From Methylobacterium mesophilicum SR1.6/6 (GTDB lineage: Bacteria > Pseudomonadota > Alphaproteobacteria > Rhizobiales > Beijerinckiaceae), in contig NZ_CP043538.1 in NCBI RefSeq assembly GCF_000364445.2, forward strand, positions 3,169,612 to 3,233,611: a stretch of DNA of 64,000 nucleotides. Reading direction: 5' to 3'. Below the pieces are notes generated by a model. That model searched no databases. It was not told where the DNA came from and saw only the letters and a list, made by a program, of their open reading frames with translations. Both the position numbers and the translations under genes were made by a program. Positions 28,211 through 39,363 of this stretch are shown here, piece after piece. Every line of letters begins with the position of its first letter. Within the stretch, counting starts at the first letter, position 1.

Positions 28211-29248
28211 ATGGACAGTTTCAGACCCCATCTCGCGAAGGTCGCCGGAGGCCTCGCCCTCGACCGTGACGAGGCGCGCGCAGCCTTCGACGACCTGCTG
28301 TCGGGCGAGGTGACGCCCGTGCAGGCCGGCGCCTTCCTGGCTGCCCTCAAGGTGCGCGGCGAGACCGTGGAGGAGATCGTCGGCGCTGCCGAGGCCATGC
28401 GGGCACGCATGACCCGCGTCGCGGCGCCCGAGAACGCCGTCGACGTTGTCGGCACCGGCGGGGACCATTCCGGCAGCGTGAACGTCTCGACCCTCGCGGC
28501 CATCCTGGTGGCCGCCTGCGGCGTGCCGGTGGCCAAGCACGGCAATCGTGCCGCGACCTCGCGCTCGGGCGCCGCCGACGTGCTCGCCGCCCTCGGCGTC
28601 CGGCTCGGGCTCGACGCGCAGAGCCAAGCGCGCTGCCTCGACGAAGCCGGCCTCTGTTTCCTGTTCGCCCAGGCGCACCATCCGGCGATGCGCCACGTGG
28701 CGGCGGTCCGCTCCGAACTGCCGGTGCGAACGATCTTCAACCTGCTCGGCCCGCTCAGCAATCCGGCCGGCGTCGCCTACCAGCTCTTCGGTGTTGCCCA
28801 GGAGGCCCTCGCCGAGCCGCTGACGCGGGTGCTGGCGGAACTCGGCAGCCGCCGGGTCTGGACCGTGCATGGCTCCGACGGGCTCGACGAGATCACCGTC
28901 ACGGGGCCGTCGCGCGTGGTTGCTCTGGACGAGGGCCGGATCTCGCGGTTCACCATCGACCCGCGGGACCTCGGGCTGCCGCTGCGCGCGCCCGAGGAGT
29001 TGCGGGGCGGCGATCCGGCCGACAACGCCCGGTCACTGGAGGCGGTGCTCGCCGGGGCACGCAACGCCTACCGGGACATCGCGGTTCTCAATGCGGCGGC
29101 CGCACTCGTCGTCGCGGGGGGCGCGGCGACCCTAGCGGACGGGCTTGCGCGGGCGCAGGATGCCGTGGAGTCCGGGGCGGCCCGGGCGACACTCGCCCGA
29201 CTGATCCGGGCCTCGAACGACCACTCCACTGGGCCGGAGGGCCGATGA
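28211..29248 (+). CDS. trpD: Anthranilate phosphoribosyltransferase
   Basis: TrpD joins anthranilate to phosphoribosyl pyrophosphate to make phosphoribosylanthranilate. The 345-aa protein has the [17 protein letters not shown] phosphate loop and [21 protein letters not shown]. The conserved [10 protein letters not shown] segment lies in the C-terminal half. I start it at the ATG at 28211 ([14 protein letters not shown]). A TTG at 28172, overlapping the trpG stop, would add 13 residues. Its stop overlaps the trpC ATG by 4 nt. Confidence 0.96.
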   Translation: MDSFRPHLAKVAGGLALDRDEARAAFDDLLSGEVTPVQAGAFLAALKVRGETVEEIVGAAEAMRARMTRVAAPENAVDVVGTGGDHSGSVNVSTLAAILVAACGVPVAKHGNRAATSRSGAADVLAALGVRLGLDAQSQARCLDEAGLCFLFAQAHHPAMRHVAAVRSELPVRTIFNLLGPLSNPAGVAYQLFGVAQEALAEPLTRVLAELGSRRVWTVHGSDGLDEITVTGPSRVVALDEGRISRFTIDPRDLGLPLRAPEELRGGDPADNARSLEAVLAGARNAYRDIAVLNAAAALVVAGGAATLADGLARAQDAVESGAARATLARLIRASNDHSTGPEGR

Positions 29249-30162
29249 GCGCGATCACGCATGAGGCGAAGGGGGTCGCTGCACCCGAGGGGGAGAGCGA
29301 GCGCCCGAACGTCCTCGCCCGCATCGAGGCCTACAAGCGCCGCGAGATCGCCGAGGCAAAGCTGCGGGTGCCGCTCGCCAAGCTCGAGCGCAAGGTCGCG
29401 CAGGCCGAGCCCGTGCGCGGCTTCGCGGCGGCGATCCGGGCCCACCTTGCCGAAGGACGCCCTGGGCTGATCGCCGAGGTGAAGAAGGCCTCGCCCTCGA
29501 AGGGCCTGATCCGGGCCGACTTCGATCCGGCCCGACTCGCCGCCGCCTACGAAGCGGGTGGCGCTACTTGCCTGTCCGTCCTGACCGATGAGCCCTCGTT
29601 CCAGGGCCGGCCGGAATACCTGACGGCGGCCCGCGACGCCTGCGGGCTGCCGGTCCTGCGCAAGGACTTCCTGTTCGAGCCCTATCAGGTCTACGAGGCC
29701 CGGGCCTGGGGCGCGGACTGTATCTTGGTCATCATGGCTTGCCTCGACGATGACGAGGCGGTCGACCTCGTCGAGACAGCGCACCTCCTCGGGATGGACG
29801 TCCTGGTCGAGGTCCACGACGCGGCGGAGCTGGAGCGCGCCATCCCTCTGGGCGCCGCGCTCATCGGGATCAACAACCGGAACCTGAAGACCTTCGAGGT
29901 GTCGTTCGACACCGCCATCCGCCTCGGTGCGGGGATTCCGTCGGACAGGATCGCCGTCGCCGAGAGCGGAATCGGCGGACATGCCGATGTGGTGCGCCTT
30001 CGGGAGAATGGCCTCGGCGTGGTGCTCGTCGGCGAGAGCCTGATGCGGCAGGCGGACGTCACCCGGGCGACCCGGGCGCTGCTCTTCGGCGAGGCCGAGG
30101 AAACGGGGATCAACGCCAAGGCCACCGAGCCCAAGGGCGGCAAGGTCAAGAAGAAGGGCTGA
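29245..30162 (+). CDS. trpC: Indole-3-glycerol phosphate synthase
   Basis: TrpC cyclises CdRP to indole-3-glycerol phosphate. The 305-aa TIM barrel has [13 protein letters not shown] (catalytic Lys loop), [27 protein letters not shown] and AESGI. It carries about 15 extra N-terminal residues and a Lys/Gly-rich C-terminal tail (KGGKVKKKG) beyond the usual ~260-270 aa. It is not fused to TrpF. The ATG overlaps the trpD stop by 4 nt, and moaC begins 3 nt after its stop. trpF, trpB and trpA are not in the window. Confidence 0.96.
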   Translation: MSAITHEAKGVAAPEGESERPNVLARIEAYKRREIAEAKLRVPLAKLERKVAQAEPVRGFAAAIRAHLAEGRPGLIAEVKKASPSKGLIRADFDPARLAAAYEAGGATCLSVLTDEPSFQGRPEYLTAARDACGLPVLRKDFLFEPYQVYEARAWGADCILVIMACLDDDEAVDLVETAHLLGMDVLVEVHDAAELERAIPLGAALIGINNRNLKTFEVSFDTAIRLGAGIPSDRIAVAESGIGGHADVVRLRENGLGVVLVGESLMRQADVTRATRALLFGEAEETGINAKATEPKGGKVKKKG

Positions 30163-30165
30163 GCG

Positions 30166-30657
30166 ATGCAGCCCGGCGCGACGCTCACCCATCTCGATAC
30201 CAGCGGCGCGGCCAATATGGTCGACGTCACCGACAAGCCCGCCACGGACCGCACCGCGCGCGCGGAGGGCGTCATCGTGATGAGGCCCGAAACCCTGACG
30301 CTGATCCGCGAAGGTGATGCCAAGAAGGGCGACGTGATCGGCACGGCGCGCCTCGCCGGCATCATGGCGGCCAAGCGCACCCACGAACTGATTCCCCTCT
30401 GCCACCCGCTGCTCCTCTCGAAGGTGCGGGTCGAGTGTGAGCCGGACGACGCGCTGCCCGGCTTGCGCGTCGTCGCCGAGGTGCGGGTCCAAGGTCCCAC
30501 TGGCGTCGAAATGGAGGCGCTGACGGCGGTTTCGGTGGCCTGCCTCACGGTCTATGACATGGTGAAGGCCGTCGATCGCGGCATGCGGATCGAGGGCATA
30601 AGGCTCGTCGCCAAGGACGGAGGCCGCTCCGGCGCCTACCGGGCTCCCGCCGCATGA
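30166..30657 (+). CDS. moaC: Cyclic pyranopterin monophosphate synthase
   Basis: MoaC converts the MoaA product 3',8-cyclo-GTP into cyclic pyranopterin monophosphate, an early step of molybdenum cofactor synthesis. The 163-aa protein has the family hallmarks [33 protein letters not shown] and the [20 protein letters not shown] block, with a conserved Lys-Ala-Val-Asp loop. It starts 3 nt after trpC and its stop overlaps moeA by 4 nt. The trpC-moaC-moeA order is typical of Alphaproteobacteria. Confidence 0.96.
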   Translation: MQPGATLTHLDTSGAANMVDVTDKPATDRTARAEGVIVMRPETLTLIREGDAKKGDVIGTARLAGIMAAKRTHELIPLCHPLLLSKVRVECEPDDALPGLRVVAEVRVQGPTGVEMEALTAVSVACLTVYDMVKAVDRGMRIEGIRLVAKDGGRSGAYRAPAA

Positions 30658-31883
30658 GCGGCCTGATCGCGGTCGCGGAGGCGCTCGATCGCGTCCTGTC
30701 GAGCGTCGCCGGTCCCGTCGAACCCGAGATCGTGTCGCTGGCCCAGGCCGCCGGCCGGACGCTTGCCGCCGATATCGTCGCGACGCGCACCCAACCGCCG
30801 TTTCCTGCCTCCGCGATGGATGGCTACGCGGTCCGGCGCGCCGATGCGGATGTTGTGGGGGCGCGGCTGCGCCTCATCGGCAGCAGCGCGGCCGGACACG
30901 GCTACACTGGCGCGATCGGTCCCGGCGAGACGGTGCGCATCTTCACCGGCGCCCCCGTGCCCGAAGGGGCGGACGCGATCCTGATCCAGGAGGACGCCCG
31001 GACGGACGGCGACACCGTGCAGGTCGTCGAGCCGGTGGAACCCGACCGTTTCATCCGCCGTGCCGGACTCGATTTCACCGCCGGCGATACCCTGCTGTCG
31101 GCCGGGATGAGCCTCGATGCCCGGCGCCTCGCCCTGGCGGCAGCGGCCGGCCATCCCCGCCTTTCCGTCAGGCGCAGGCCACGGGTCGCGATTCTCGCGA
31201 CCGGCGACGAACTCGTTGAGGCGGGTGCAGCTCCGGCCTGGGACCAAATCGTCGCCTCGAACAGCCTCGCGCTCGGTGCGCTCGCCGTGGAAGCCGGGGC
31301 CGAGATCATCGATCTCGGCATCGCGGCGGATAAACACGACGCGCTGGAGGATGCGTTCCGGCGCGCGCGAAACGCGCGGGCCGACGTGCTGGTGACGCTC
31401 GGCGGCGCGTCGGTCGGCGATCACGATCTCGTCCAGGCAGCCCTCGCCAGGGAGGGGTTGGAACTCGGCTTCTGGCGCGTGGCGCTGCGGCCCGGAAAGC
31501 CGCTGATGCACGGGCGCCTCGGCGACATGCTGGTCATCGGTCTGCCGGGCAATCCGGTCTCGTCCATCGTCTGCGGCCTGCTGTTCGTTGTGCCGGCGAT
31601 CCGCGCACTTCAGGGCGATCCCCAGGCGGGCGCAGACCGCAGCGAGGCGGCGACTCTGGGCCGCGATCTGCAGGCCAATGACGGGCGCGCCGATTACATG
31701 CGCGCGACCCTCGCGGTCGAGCCGGGCCGCCTGCCAGTGGCGACGCCGGAGCAGCGCCAGGATTCCTCGATGCTGGCAGTCCTCGGTCGTGCCGAGGCGC
31801 TGCTGCTCCGCCTACCGCACGAGCCTGCCGCGAGGGCCGGCGACCCCTGCCGGATCATCCGGCTCGACCGCCGCCTTCTCTGA
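30654..31883 (+). CDS. moeA: Molybdopterin molybdenumtransferase
   Basis: MoeA inserts molybdenum into adenylated molybdopterin. The 409-aa protein shows the four-domain layout, with [11 protein letters not shown] in domain [19 protein letters not shown] in domain II, a MoCF-like domain with ATGDEL and [14 protein letters not shown], and the [12 protein letters not shown] motif. Its ATG overlaps the moaC stop by 4 nt. It ends the plus-strand run and faces the convergent GT-C-like gene 51 nt away. In many relatives lexA follows at this point, but it does not here. Confidence 0.96.
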   Translation: MSGLIAVAEALDRVLSSVAGPVEPEIVSLAQAAGRTLAADIVATRTQPPFPASAMDGYAVRRADADVVGARLRLIGSSAAGHGYTGAIGPGETVRIFTGAPVPEGADAILIQEDARTDGDTVQVVEPVEPDRFIRRAGLDFTAGDTLLSAGMSLDARRLALAAAAGHPRLSVRRRPRVAILATGDELVEAGAAPAWDQIVASNSLALGALAVEAGAEIIDLGIAADKHDALEDAFRRARNARADVLVTLGGASVGDHDLVQAALAREGLELGFWRVALRPGKPLMHGRLGDMLVIGLPGNPVSSIVCGLLFVVPAIRALQGDPQAGADRSEAATLGRDLQANDGRADYMRATLAVEPGRLPVATPEQRQDSSMLAVLGRAEALLLRLPHEPAARAGDPCRIIRLDRRLL

Positions 31884-31934
31884 CCCGACGCCGCGCGCCG
31901 GACGCGAGGAGCGGTCGCAGACCGATGCGCGCGC

Positions 31935-33716
31935 CTACCGCGGCGGCACGCGCCAGACCTTCAATGGGCCTGGCAAGTCCAGGGGCTCCAGCCGTTCGGA
32001 TCGCACCGCCCCGGCGGCGAGCCGCTTCGCGAAGGCGGGCTCGGCCTGGAGATCGTCGGCCGGACGATCCGGGCAGGCGACGAGATAGCGGATCCCGAAA
32101 TCCCGCAGCACGGCGTCGAGATCCGCCTCGGTCCCGCCCAGTCCTTCGATGGCCGCCGTGAGGCCGGTTATGGCGCGGTGATAGGGGGCTGCCACGATGC
32201 TGTGGGGCGTGCGTAGCAGGATCGTCGGTCCCATGAAGACCGGCGCCAGTACGGTCCCGGGCGGAAGCGCGGCCAGGGGACGCAGGGCGGCCTCGCTCTG
32301 GCAGGCGACCGCGCCCGCGGGATCGAGGGCCGTGCGCGATGCGGGCGCGAGGGTCTCGGCAAGCATGGACGGGACCATCCAGAGGGTGCTCACGAGGCCG
32401 CAGCCCAGCGCCAGAAGACCCCAGCGCCGTGCGCCGCCGCCTGGCTCGCCCGCGCGGGTGACGGCGCGGTCGATCACCGCCCCGCCCACGAGCGGCACGA
32501 AACCCGAGGCGATGTAGAGGCCGCGGAACTGGAAGTACCCGAGGATCAGGCCGGGCCACAGGAACAGCGCGATAACGGACCACGCGCGCCGCTGCGGGCC
32601 GCGCCACGTCATCCAGGCAGCACTCAGGCCCGCGAGCAGCGCCACCGGGTAGAAGACCAGGACCTCCCACTGCCCGTGATCGACGAACTTTGGCACCGAG
32701 GCCATCTCGTTGACCGTCAGCAGCCAGTGGACCCTTACCAACTCAGGCATGCCGGGGAACGGGCCGCCGAGGCAGGCCGGGAAGGCGAGGACGAAGCCGG
32801 ACAGAAGGACGGTGCCGAACAGGCCGGCGAGAGCCGCACGCGCCCGCATCGCGGCAAGGTGAGGCGCCAGGATCACGGCCGAAAATCCGAGGCCGAAGCC
32901 GCCGGAGGTCAGCCATAGCCAGGGTGTCGAGAGCGCGTCGCAGCGCGGCGCGGTCCAGAGTCCGGGAGACGTCTGGGCAGCGAAGAGCAGCGGCGCGGCG
33001 GTTCCGAGGGCGAGGCCGAAGCCCGACAGCACTGGCAGGGCGGGACGGCCGCGCAGGCACCAATCCCCCACCAGATAGAGAGCGGCGAGGGCGATGGCTG
33101 GCAAGCCCTCGAGCCCGACTGCGAGCGACAGGGCTGCCAGGCACCCGCCGCCGAGGCCTGCCCGAAAGCCGCCGCGGATCATGCAGAAGGCTAGGCCCAG
33201 AATGGCGAGGATCTGGACGTTGTGATGATCGACGCGCCCCGGCTGGAACTGGATGGCCACCCCGAAGGTCTGGGTCGCCACGAGGATGGCCAGGATCGCC
33301 GCCCGGCTGCCGAAGCTGGCGCGCGTGCCGCGGTACAGCACGACGGCGTACAGGCCGAACAGCGCGGCTGGCCAGAGCACGGCCGTCACGCCGAGGGCGA
33401 GTTGCACGCCCAGGACGGGGGCCAGCGCCGCGACTAGCCCGGCGATGGGAGCGTCCACCAGACGCGACCAGTGGCTCGGTACCCCCGCGGGGGCGAGGAA
33501 ACGGTACTGGACGTTGTCGTACCAGCCCTGACCGGCCAGGAGGTCGCGCACCTCGACGAGCCGCATCGCATCATCGGTATCGGGCAACCGGAGATGACGA
33601 ACCGTCTCCCAGACGTCGTGGGGCGGGTACAGGGTCGCGAGGCAGAGCGCGACGATCATCCAGACGATCGCGCGACGGTCGATCCGGCCCGGCATGACGG
33701 CGACCGCGGACGGCAT
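31935..33716 (-). CDS. Polytopic membrane protein, GT-C glycosyltransferase-like
   Basis: The 593-aa protein has about ten or more hydrophobic segments in the first ~440 residues and a soluble C-terminal periplasmic-type tail. An acidic motif DTDDAMR (47-53) in the first loop, HWSRLVD (83-89) and GRVDHHN (161-167) resemble STT3/AglB-like and other GT-C enzymes, where such acidic and His motifs bind the metal and lipid-linked sugar. A role in transferring a sugar from a polyprenyl carrier is inferred. A GTG at 33719 directly precedes the ATG at 33716; I prefer the ATG because GGGGGA lies just upstream of it. It is divergent from a UDP-galactopyranose-mutase-like flavoprotein, which supports a glycan role. 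Confidence 0.65.
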   Translation of the reverse strand: MPSAVAVMPGRIDRRAIVWMIVALCLATLYPPHDVWETVRHLRLPDTDDAMRLVEVRDLLAGQGWYDNVQYRFLAPAGVPSHWSRLVDAPIAGLVAALAPVLGVQLALGVTAVLWPAALFGLYAVVLYRGTRASFGSRAAILAILVATQTFGVAIQFQPGRVDHHNVQILAILGLAFCMIRGGFRAGLGGGCLAALSLAVGLEGLPAIALAALYLVGDWCLRGRPALPVLSGFGLALGTAAPLLFAAQTSPGLWTAPRCDALSTPWLWLTSGGFGLGFSAVILAPHLAAMRARAALAGLFGTVLLSGFVLAFPACLGGPFPGMPELVRVHWLLTVNEMASVPKFVDHGQWEVLVFYPVALLAGLSAAWMTWRGPQRRAWSVIALFLWPGLILGYFQFRGLYIASGFVPLVGGAVIDRAVTRAGEPGGGARRWGLLALGCGLVSTLWMVPSMLAETLAPASRTALDPAGAVACQSEAALRPLAALPPGTVLAPVFMGPTILLRTPHSIVAAPYHRAITGLTAAIEGLGGTEADLDAVLRDFGIRYLVACPDRPADDLQAEPAFAKRLAAGAVRSERLEPLDLPGPLKVWRVPPR

Positions 33717-33873
33717 CACTTCCCCCTGCGCGCCGCGGGCGAGCGGCGGCTCCTCTATCTCCGAAGACGCTTAAGGACCGGTCAATCCGCTGCGACGACA
33801 TTCCTTAACCATCCGCCTGCGATAACCGGCGGGCCGGAACGGGTTCCGGCCGGGCAGCCAGCCGGAGCAGGGG

Positions 33874-35376
33874 ATGAGCCACCACACCGAGACGCTGGTG
33901 ATCGGCGCCGGGCCCGCGGGGCTCACCGCCGCCTACCTGCTGTCGAAGCAGGGGCGCTCGGTCATCGTCCTGGAGCGGGATCCGGCCCAGGTCGGCGGCA
34001 TCTCGCGGACGGTCTCACACAACGGCTACCTCTTCGACATCGGCGGACACCGGTTCTTCTCGAAGTCGAAGGCTGTGGTCGATCTGTGGGACGAGATCCT
34101 GCCGAACGATTTCATCGAGCGTCCGCGCCTGTCACGGATCTACTACCGCGGCCGCTACTACGCCTATCCGCTCAAGGCTTTCGAGGCGTTGCGCAACCTC
34201 GGCGTTTTGACCAGCGTGGCCTGCCTCGCCTCCTACCTCCATGCCCGCGCGCGGCCGGTGGCCGACCCGAAGACCTTCCACGCCTGGGTGCGCAACCAGT
34301 TCGGCGAGCGGCTCTTCACCATCTTCTTCAAGACTTACACCGAGAAGGTGTGGGGCATGTCCTGCGACGCGATATCGGCCGATTGGGCGGCCCAGCGGAT
34401 CAAGGGGCTCGACCTCGGCGCCGCGATCCGCGACGGGCTCAAGCGCTCGCTCGGCCTGCACAAGCGGGCCCGGTCGAGCGGCCCGGTGATCAAGACTTTG
34501 ATCGAGTCGTTTCGCTATCCGCGGCGCGGGCCCGGCATGATGTGGGAGGCGGCCGCGGCCAAGACCCGGGCGCAGGGCGGCCGGGTGCTCCTGGACCGCG
34601 GCGTCGACTCGCTCAGCTACGATGCCGGTACAGGTCTCTGGACAGTGGCGGCGCGCGGCGCCGACGGCACCCGCGAGACCTTCACGGCCCGCCACGTCGT
34701 ATCCTCGGCACCGGTGCGGGACCTGATCGATTCGATGCGGCCGCGACCGCTGAGCACCTTCAACGCGCGGTCGCTGAAATATCGGGATTTCCTCACCGTC
34801 GCGCTCATCGCCAGATCCCGGACGGAGTTTCCAGACAACTGGATCTATATCCACGATCCGTCGGTGAAGGTCGGCCGCGTGCAGAATTTCCGCTCCTGGT
34901 CGCCCGAGATGGTGCCCGACGAGGGCCACACCTGCCTCGGCCTCGAGTACTTCTGCTTCGAGGGCGACGGATTGTGGAACGCCACGGATGCCGACCTCGT
35001 GGACCTGGCGAAGCGCGAGATTGGACAGATCGGCCTGATCGACCCGGCCGACGTGGTCGATGCCTGCGTGGTCCGCCAGCCGAAGGCTTACCCGGTCTAC
35101 GACGAGGAATATGCCGGCCACGTCTCCACGGTGCGCCGAGAGCTGGAGCGGGATTTCCCGACCCTGCACCTCGTCGGCCGCAACGGCATGCACAAGTACA
35201 ACAATCAAGACCACGCGATGATGACCGCGATGCTGACCGTGGAGAACATCCTCTGCGGCCGGCGCCGGCACGACGTGTGGCAGGTCAACGAGGACGCCGA
35301 GTACACGGAGGCGGGGGTGTCGGGCGCGCAGGCCGCGCTGGGCAGCGAGCGGCTCGTGCCGCGGAAGGTCGCCTGA
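33874..35376 (+). CDS. FAD-dependent oxidoreductase, UDP-galactopyranose mutase / protoporphyrinogen-oxidase-like
   Basis: The 500-aa protein starts with a Rossmann dinucleotide motif (VIGAGPAGLTAAYLL, about residues 9-23) and an acidic strand end VLERD. GGHRFFSKS, RPRLSRIYYRGRYYAYPL and TYTEKVWG follow, and a C-terminal FAD loop (HLVGRNGMHKYNNQDHAM). These match the amine-oxidase-like flavoproteins found in O-antigen and cell-envelope clusters, related to UDP-galactopyranose mutase. Interconverting a nucleotide- or lipid-linked sugar ring is possible, but redox of another substrate cannot be excluded. The ATG at 33874 follows GGAGCAGGGG. It shares a 157-bp divergent region with the GT-C-like gene. 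Confidence 0.75.
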   Translation: MSHHTETLVIGAGPAGLTAAYLLSKQGRSVIVLERDPAQVGGISRTVSHNGYLFDIGGHRFFSKSKAVVDLWDEILPNDFIERPRLSRIYYRGRYYAYPLKAFEALRNLGVLTSVACLASYLHARARPVADPKTFHAWVRNQFGERLFTIFFKTYTEKVWGMSCDAISADWAAQRIKGLDLGAAIRDGLKRSLGLHKRARSSGPVIKTLIESFRYPRRGPGMMWEAAAAKTRAQGGRVLLDRGVDSLSYDAGTGLWTVAARGADGTRETFTARHVVSSAPVRDLIDSMRPRPLSTFNARSLKYRDFLTVALIARSRTEFPDNWIYIHDPSVKVGRVQNFRSWSPEMVPDEGHTCLGLEYFCFEGDGLWNATDADLVDLAKREIGQIGLIDPADVVDACVVRQPKAYPVYDEEYAGHVSTVRRELERDFPTLHLVGRNGMHKYNNQDHAMMTAMLTVENILCGRRRHDVWQVNEDAEYTEAGVSGAQAALGSERLVPRKVA

Positions 35377-35490
35377 CAGGCGACAGGGATCGGGCCGCGT
35401 CACCGGCGCGGCTTGTTCCTGGAAATCTCGCCTCTATCGTTCGCTGCCGGACAGGCCCAGGTTCAAGGGCCGCCGGGAGGAACGTTTCCG

Positions 35491-36759
35491 ATGCGATCAT
35501 TGATCATCGCCGCACTTCTGGCCGGCGCCGCCGCGCCCGCTCTGGCGCAGGGCGCCGCCCCGGCCGAGACGAAGGCCAAGACCGACGATCTGGAGAAGCT
35601 CGAAGGCTTTCATAGCACTAACACGCAGGCCGCCCCCGAGGTGCCGCAGACCGGTCGGCGGGCGGACGCGATCCGCAAGAACCTCGGCAAGGTCAAGCTG
35701 CCGGACGGCTTCAAGATCGACCTCTATGCCGTCGTACCGGATGCCCGCGCCATCGCGGTCGGCCCCAATGCCGGCGTGCTCTTTGTCGGCACGCGAAAGA
35801 GCAAGATCTACACGGTCACCGACCGCGACAAGGACCGGGTCGCCGACGAGGTTCGCCCCTTCGCGCCGGGCATCGAGTTCAAGATCCCGAACGGCGTCTG
35901 CTTCTCGAAGGACGGCGTGCTCACCGTGGTGGAGCAGAACCGGGTGCTGGCCTTCCCGGCCGCCGAGTTCTTCTACGAGAACCCCGACGTCGCCGCCGGC
36001 GTGCTGGTGAAGCAGGGCGAGCTGATCCCGGCCTCCGAGGAGAGCTTCAACCACACCGCCCGGGTCTGCCGGGTGGGTGCCGACGGCAAGACCTACATCG
36101 CGCTCGGCCAGCCCTACAACGTGCCGCCCGCCGAGAAGATGGATTTGTACAAGAAGGCGGGGATCGGCGGCATCATCCGCATCGATGCCGACGGCAAGAA
36201 TCGCGAAGTCTACGCCACTGGCATCCGCAACTCGGTGGGAATGGATTTTGCCGCCGACAAGACGCTCTGGTTCACCGACAATCAGGTCGACGGCATGGGC
36301 GACGACAAGCCGCCGGGCGAGCTGAACCACGCCACCAAGGCCGGCGAGAACTTCGGCTTCCCGTGGTTCGGCGGCGGATCCGTCCGCACGGTCGAGTACA
36401 AGGACCAGACGCCGCCGGCCGACGCCGTCGCCCCCATGGCCGAGCTGCCGCCGCACGCGGCCGATCTCGGCATGACCTTCTACAACGGCAAGCAGTTCCC
36501 GGCCTCGTACAAGGGTGGGATCTTCATCGCCGAGCACGGCTCGTGGAACCGCACCGAGCCGGTGGGCGCACGGGTGATGTTCGCCAAGCTCGGGGCCGAC
36601 GGGAAGGTCGAATCGGTGAAGCCCTTCGCGGAGGGCTGGCTTACCGGTGACGGCGAGTATCTGGGGCGTCCGGTGGACGTGGCGGTGATGCTCGACGGCT
36701 CGCTGCTGGTCTCGGACGATTCCGCCGGGGCGATCTACCGGATCTCGTACGAGAAATAA
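35491..36759 (+). CDS. Periplasmic PQQ-type sorbosone/aldose sugar dehydrogenase-like protein
   Basis: The 422-aa protein has a signal peptide cut near residue 19 (ALLAGAAAPALA-Q). A six-bladed beta-propeller of the glucose/sorbosone dehydrogenase family follows. Recognisable blade motifs are LPDGFKIDLYAVVPDARAIA, ATGIRNSVGMDF, WFTDNQVDGMGDD, HGSWNRTEPVG and RPVDVAVMLDGSLLVSDD. Family members bind pyrroloquinoline quinone and pass electrons to cytochromes. The ATG at 35491 has GGGAGGA 9 nt upstream. The c-type cytochrome gene that follows on the same strand fits as an electron acceptor. The sugar or aldehyde substrate is unknown. Confidence 0.85.
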   Translation: MRSLIIAALLAGAAAPALAQGAAPAETKAKTDDLEKLEGFHSTNTQAAPEVPQTGRRADAIRKNLGKVKLPDGFKIDLYAVVPDARAIAVGPNAGVLFVGTRKSKIYTVTDRDKDRVADEVRPFAPGIEFKIPNGVCFSKDGVLTVVEQNRVLAFPAAEFFYENPDVAAGVLVKQGELIPASEESFNHTARVCRVGADGKTYIALGQPYNVPPAEKMDLYKKAGIGGIIRIDADGKNREVYATGIRNSVGMDFAADKTLWFTDNQVDGMGDDKPPGELNHATKAGENFGFPWFGGGSVRTVEYKDQTPPADAVAPMAELPPHAADLGMTFYNGKQFPASYKGGIFIAEHGSWNRTEPVGARVMFAKLGADGKVESVKPFAEGWLTGDGEYLGRPVDVAVMLDGSLLVSDDSAGAIYRISYEK

Positions 36760-36767
36760 GGGGTTCT

Positions 36768-36876
36768 TCCCTCCCCCTTGCGGGGAGGGATCGAGGGTGG
36801 GGATGGTGCAGGATGAGGCGCAGCGGTGCCTCCTACACCACCCCCACCTCCAACTCCTCCCCGCAAGGGGGAGGAG
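36768..36876. repeat. MITE-like imperfect inverted repeat, about 110 bp
   Basis: The left part (from 36768) and the reverse complement of the right part (to 36876) share CTCCCCCTTGCGGGGAGG followed by GAGG-TGGGG-TGGTG-AGGA. The element is therefore one long imperfect palindrome. Each arm end also forms its own hairpin: 9 bp at 36768-36790 and 9 bp at 36854-36876. It fills the gap between the sugar dehydrogenase and cytochrome genes. It has no coding capacity and resembles a small non-autonomous or REP-type element. Confidence 0.7.
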
Positions 36877-36905
36877 CGTATCGTCGCGCAATCCGAGCCC
36901 GCCTG

Positions 36906-37223
36906 ATGATCCGTCCGCTTTTCGTCCTGATCGCCACCCTCGTCCCATTCGCGGCCCAGGCCGGCGACGCCGCCGCGGGCAAGAAGCGCGCGACCGCCTG
37001 CCAGACCTGCCACGGGATGGACGGGCTCTCGAAGCTGCCGGAGGCGCCCAACCTCGCCGGGCAGGTCGAGCCATATCTGGTAAAGGCGCTCACCGAGTAC
37101 CGCGACGGCAAGCGGCAGAACGAGATCATGAACGTGGTCGCGAAGGATCTGACGGACGCCGATATCGCGAATCTGGCCGCGTATTATTCTGGAATTCAGG
37201 TCGATGTGCTGCCGCCGGGGTAA
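36906..37223 (+). CDS. Small secreted class I c-type cytochrome
   Basis: The 105-aa protein has a signal peptide (MIRPLFVLIATLVPFAAQA) and a heme-binding CQTCH at residues 32-36. A mid-protein segment EAPNLAGQVEPYLVKAL and a distal Met in NEIMNVVAKDL could be the sixth ligand. The mature size of about 86 residues fits a soluble monoheme cytochrome such as cytochrome c553/c5 types. The ATG at 36906 was chosen because the signal peptide begins there, although the frame is open upstream through the repeat. It probably accepts electrons from the sugar dehydrogenase upstream. The inverted repeat between them may separate their transcription. Confidence 0.88.
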   Translation: MIRPLFVLIATLVPFAAQAGDAAAGKKRATACQTCHGMDGLSKLPEAPNLAGQVEPYLVKALTEYRDGKRQNEIMNVVAKDLTDADIANLAAYYSGIQVDVLPPG

Positions 37224-37231
37224 CCCGCGCG

Positions 37232-37266
37232 CTCCACCCTCCCTTTGCGGGAGAGGGAGGGCGGAG
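37232..37266. terminator. Bidirectional hairpin between cytochrome gene and lepA
   Basis: CTCC-A-CCCTCCCT pairs with AGGGAGGG-C-GGAG (37232-37244 with 37254-37266), a 12-bp stem with one mismatch and a 9-nt loop. It lies between converging genes, 9 nt after the cytochrome stop and 6 nt before the lepA stop codon, so it can end both transcripts. Its CTCCCT-TTGCGGG core resembles the repeat at 36768-36876, so it may be a reduced copy of that element. Confidence 0.55.
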
Positions 37267-37271
37267 TTGCC

Positions 37272-39074
<1,803 letters not shown>

Positions 39075-39298
39075 CGGCATTCCGTTCGGGCGCGCGCCGG
39101 CGCGCACCGTCTGTCGTCTGGACGTGTTCGGATGGATCGGCTCCCGCGCGAGATAGCAGCGCGGCGGGAAGGCGCCAAGCGCGGCCTAAGCGCCGACGTG
39201 CGTCGTCGTCGAGGCGATAGCTCAGTCCTAGGATACCACGATTGCGCGGCAGGGATGACGAAAAGCCCCATCCCGTCGGCCCCCACAGACGAAACGAC

Positions 39299-39322
39299 GG
39301 GGGCCGGAATAGTCCGGCCCCC
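39299..39322. terminator. Strong hairpin, probable terminator of the 66-aa protein gene
   Basis: GGGGGCCGGA (39299-39308) pairs perfectly with TCCGGCCCCC (39313-39322) around an ATAG loop. It lies about 40 nt downstream of the minus-strand stop at 39364 and is followed on that strand by a T-containing stretch. It may also insulate lepA. Confidence 0.6.
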
Positions 39323-39363
39323 GGGTCAAGGTCGCGTCTGGCACGAAATCGCGGGCGACCGGC

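Noticed and set aside
39211..39240. tRNA-like string GGCGATAGCTCAG
   Set aside because: Only a D-arm-like beginning is present; anticodon, T-arm and acceptor pairing are missing.
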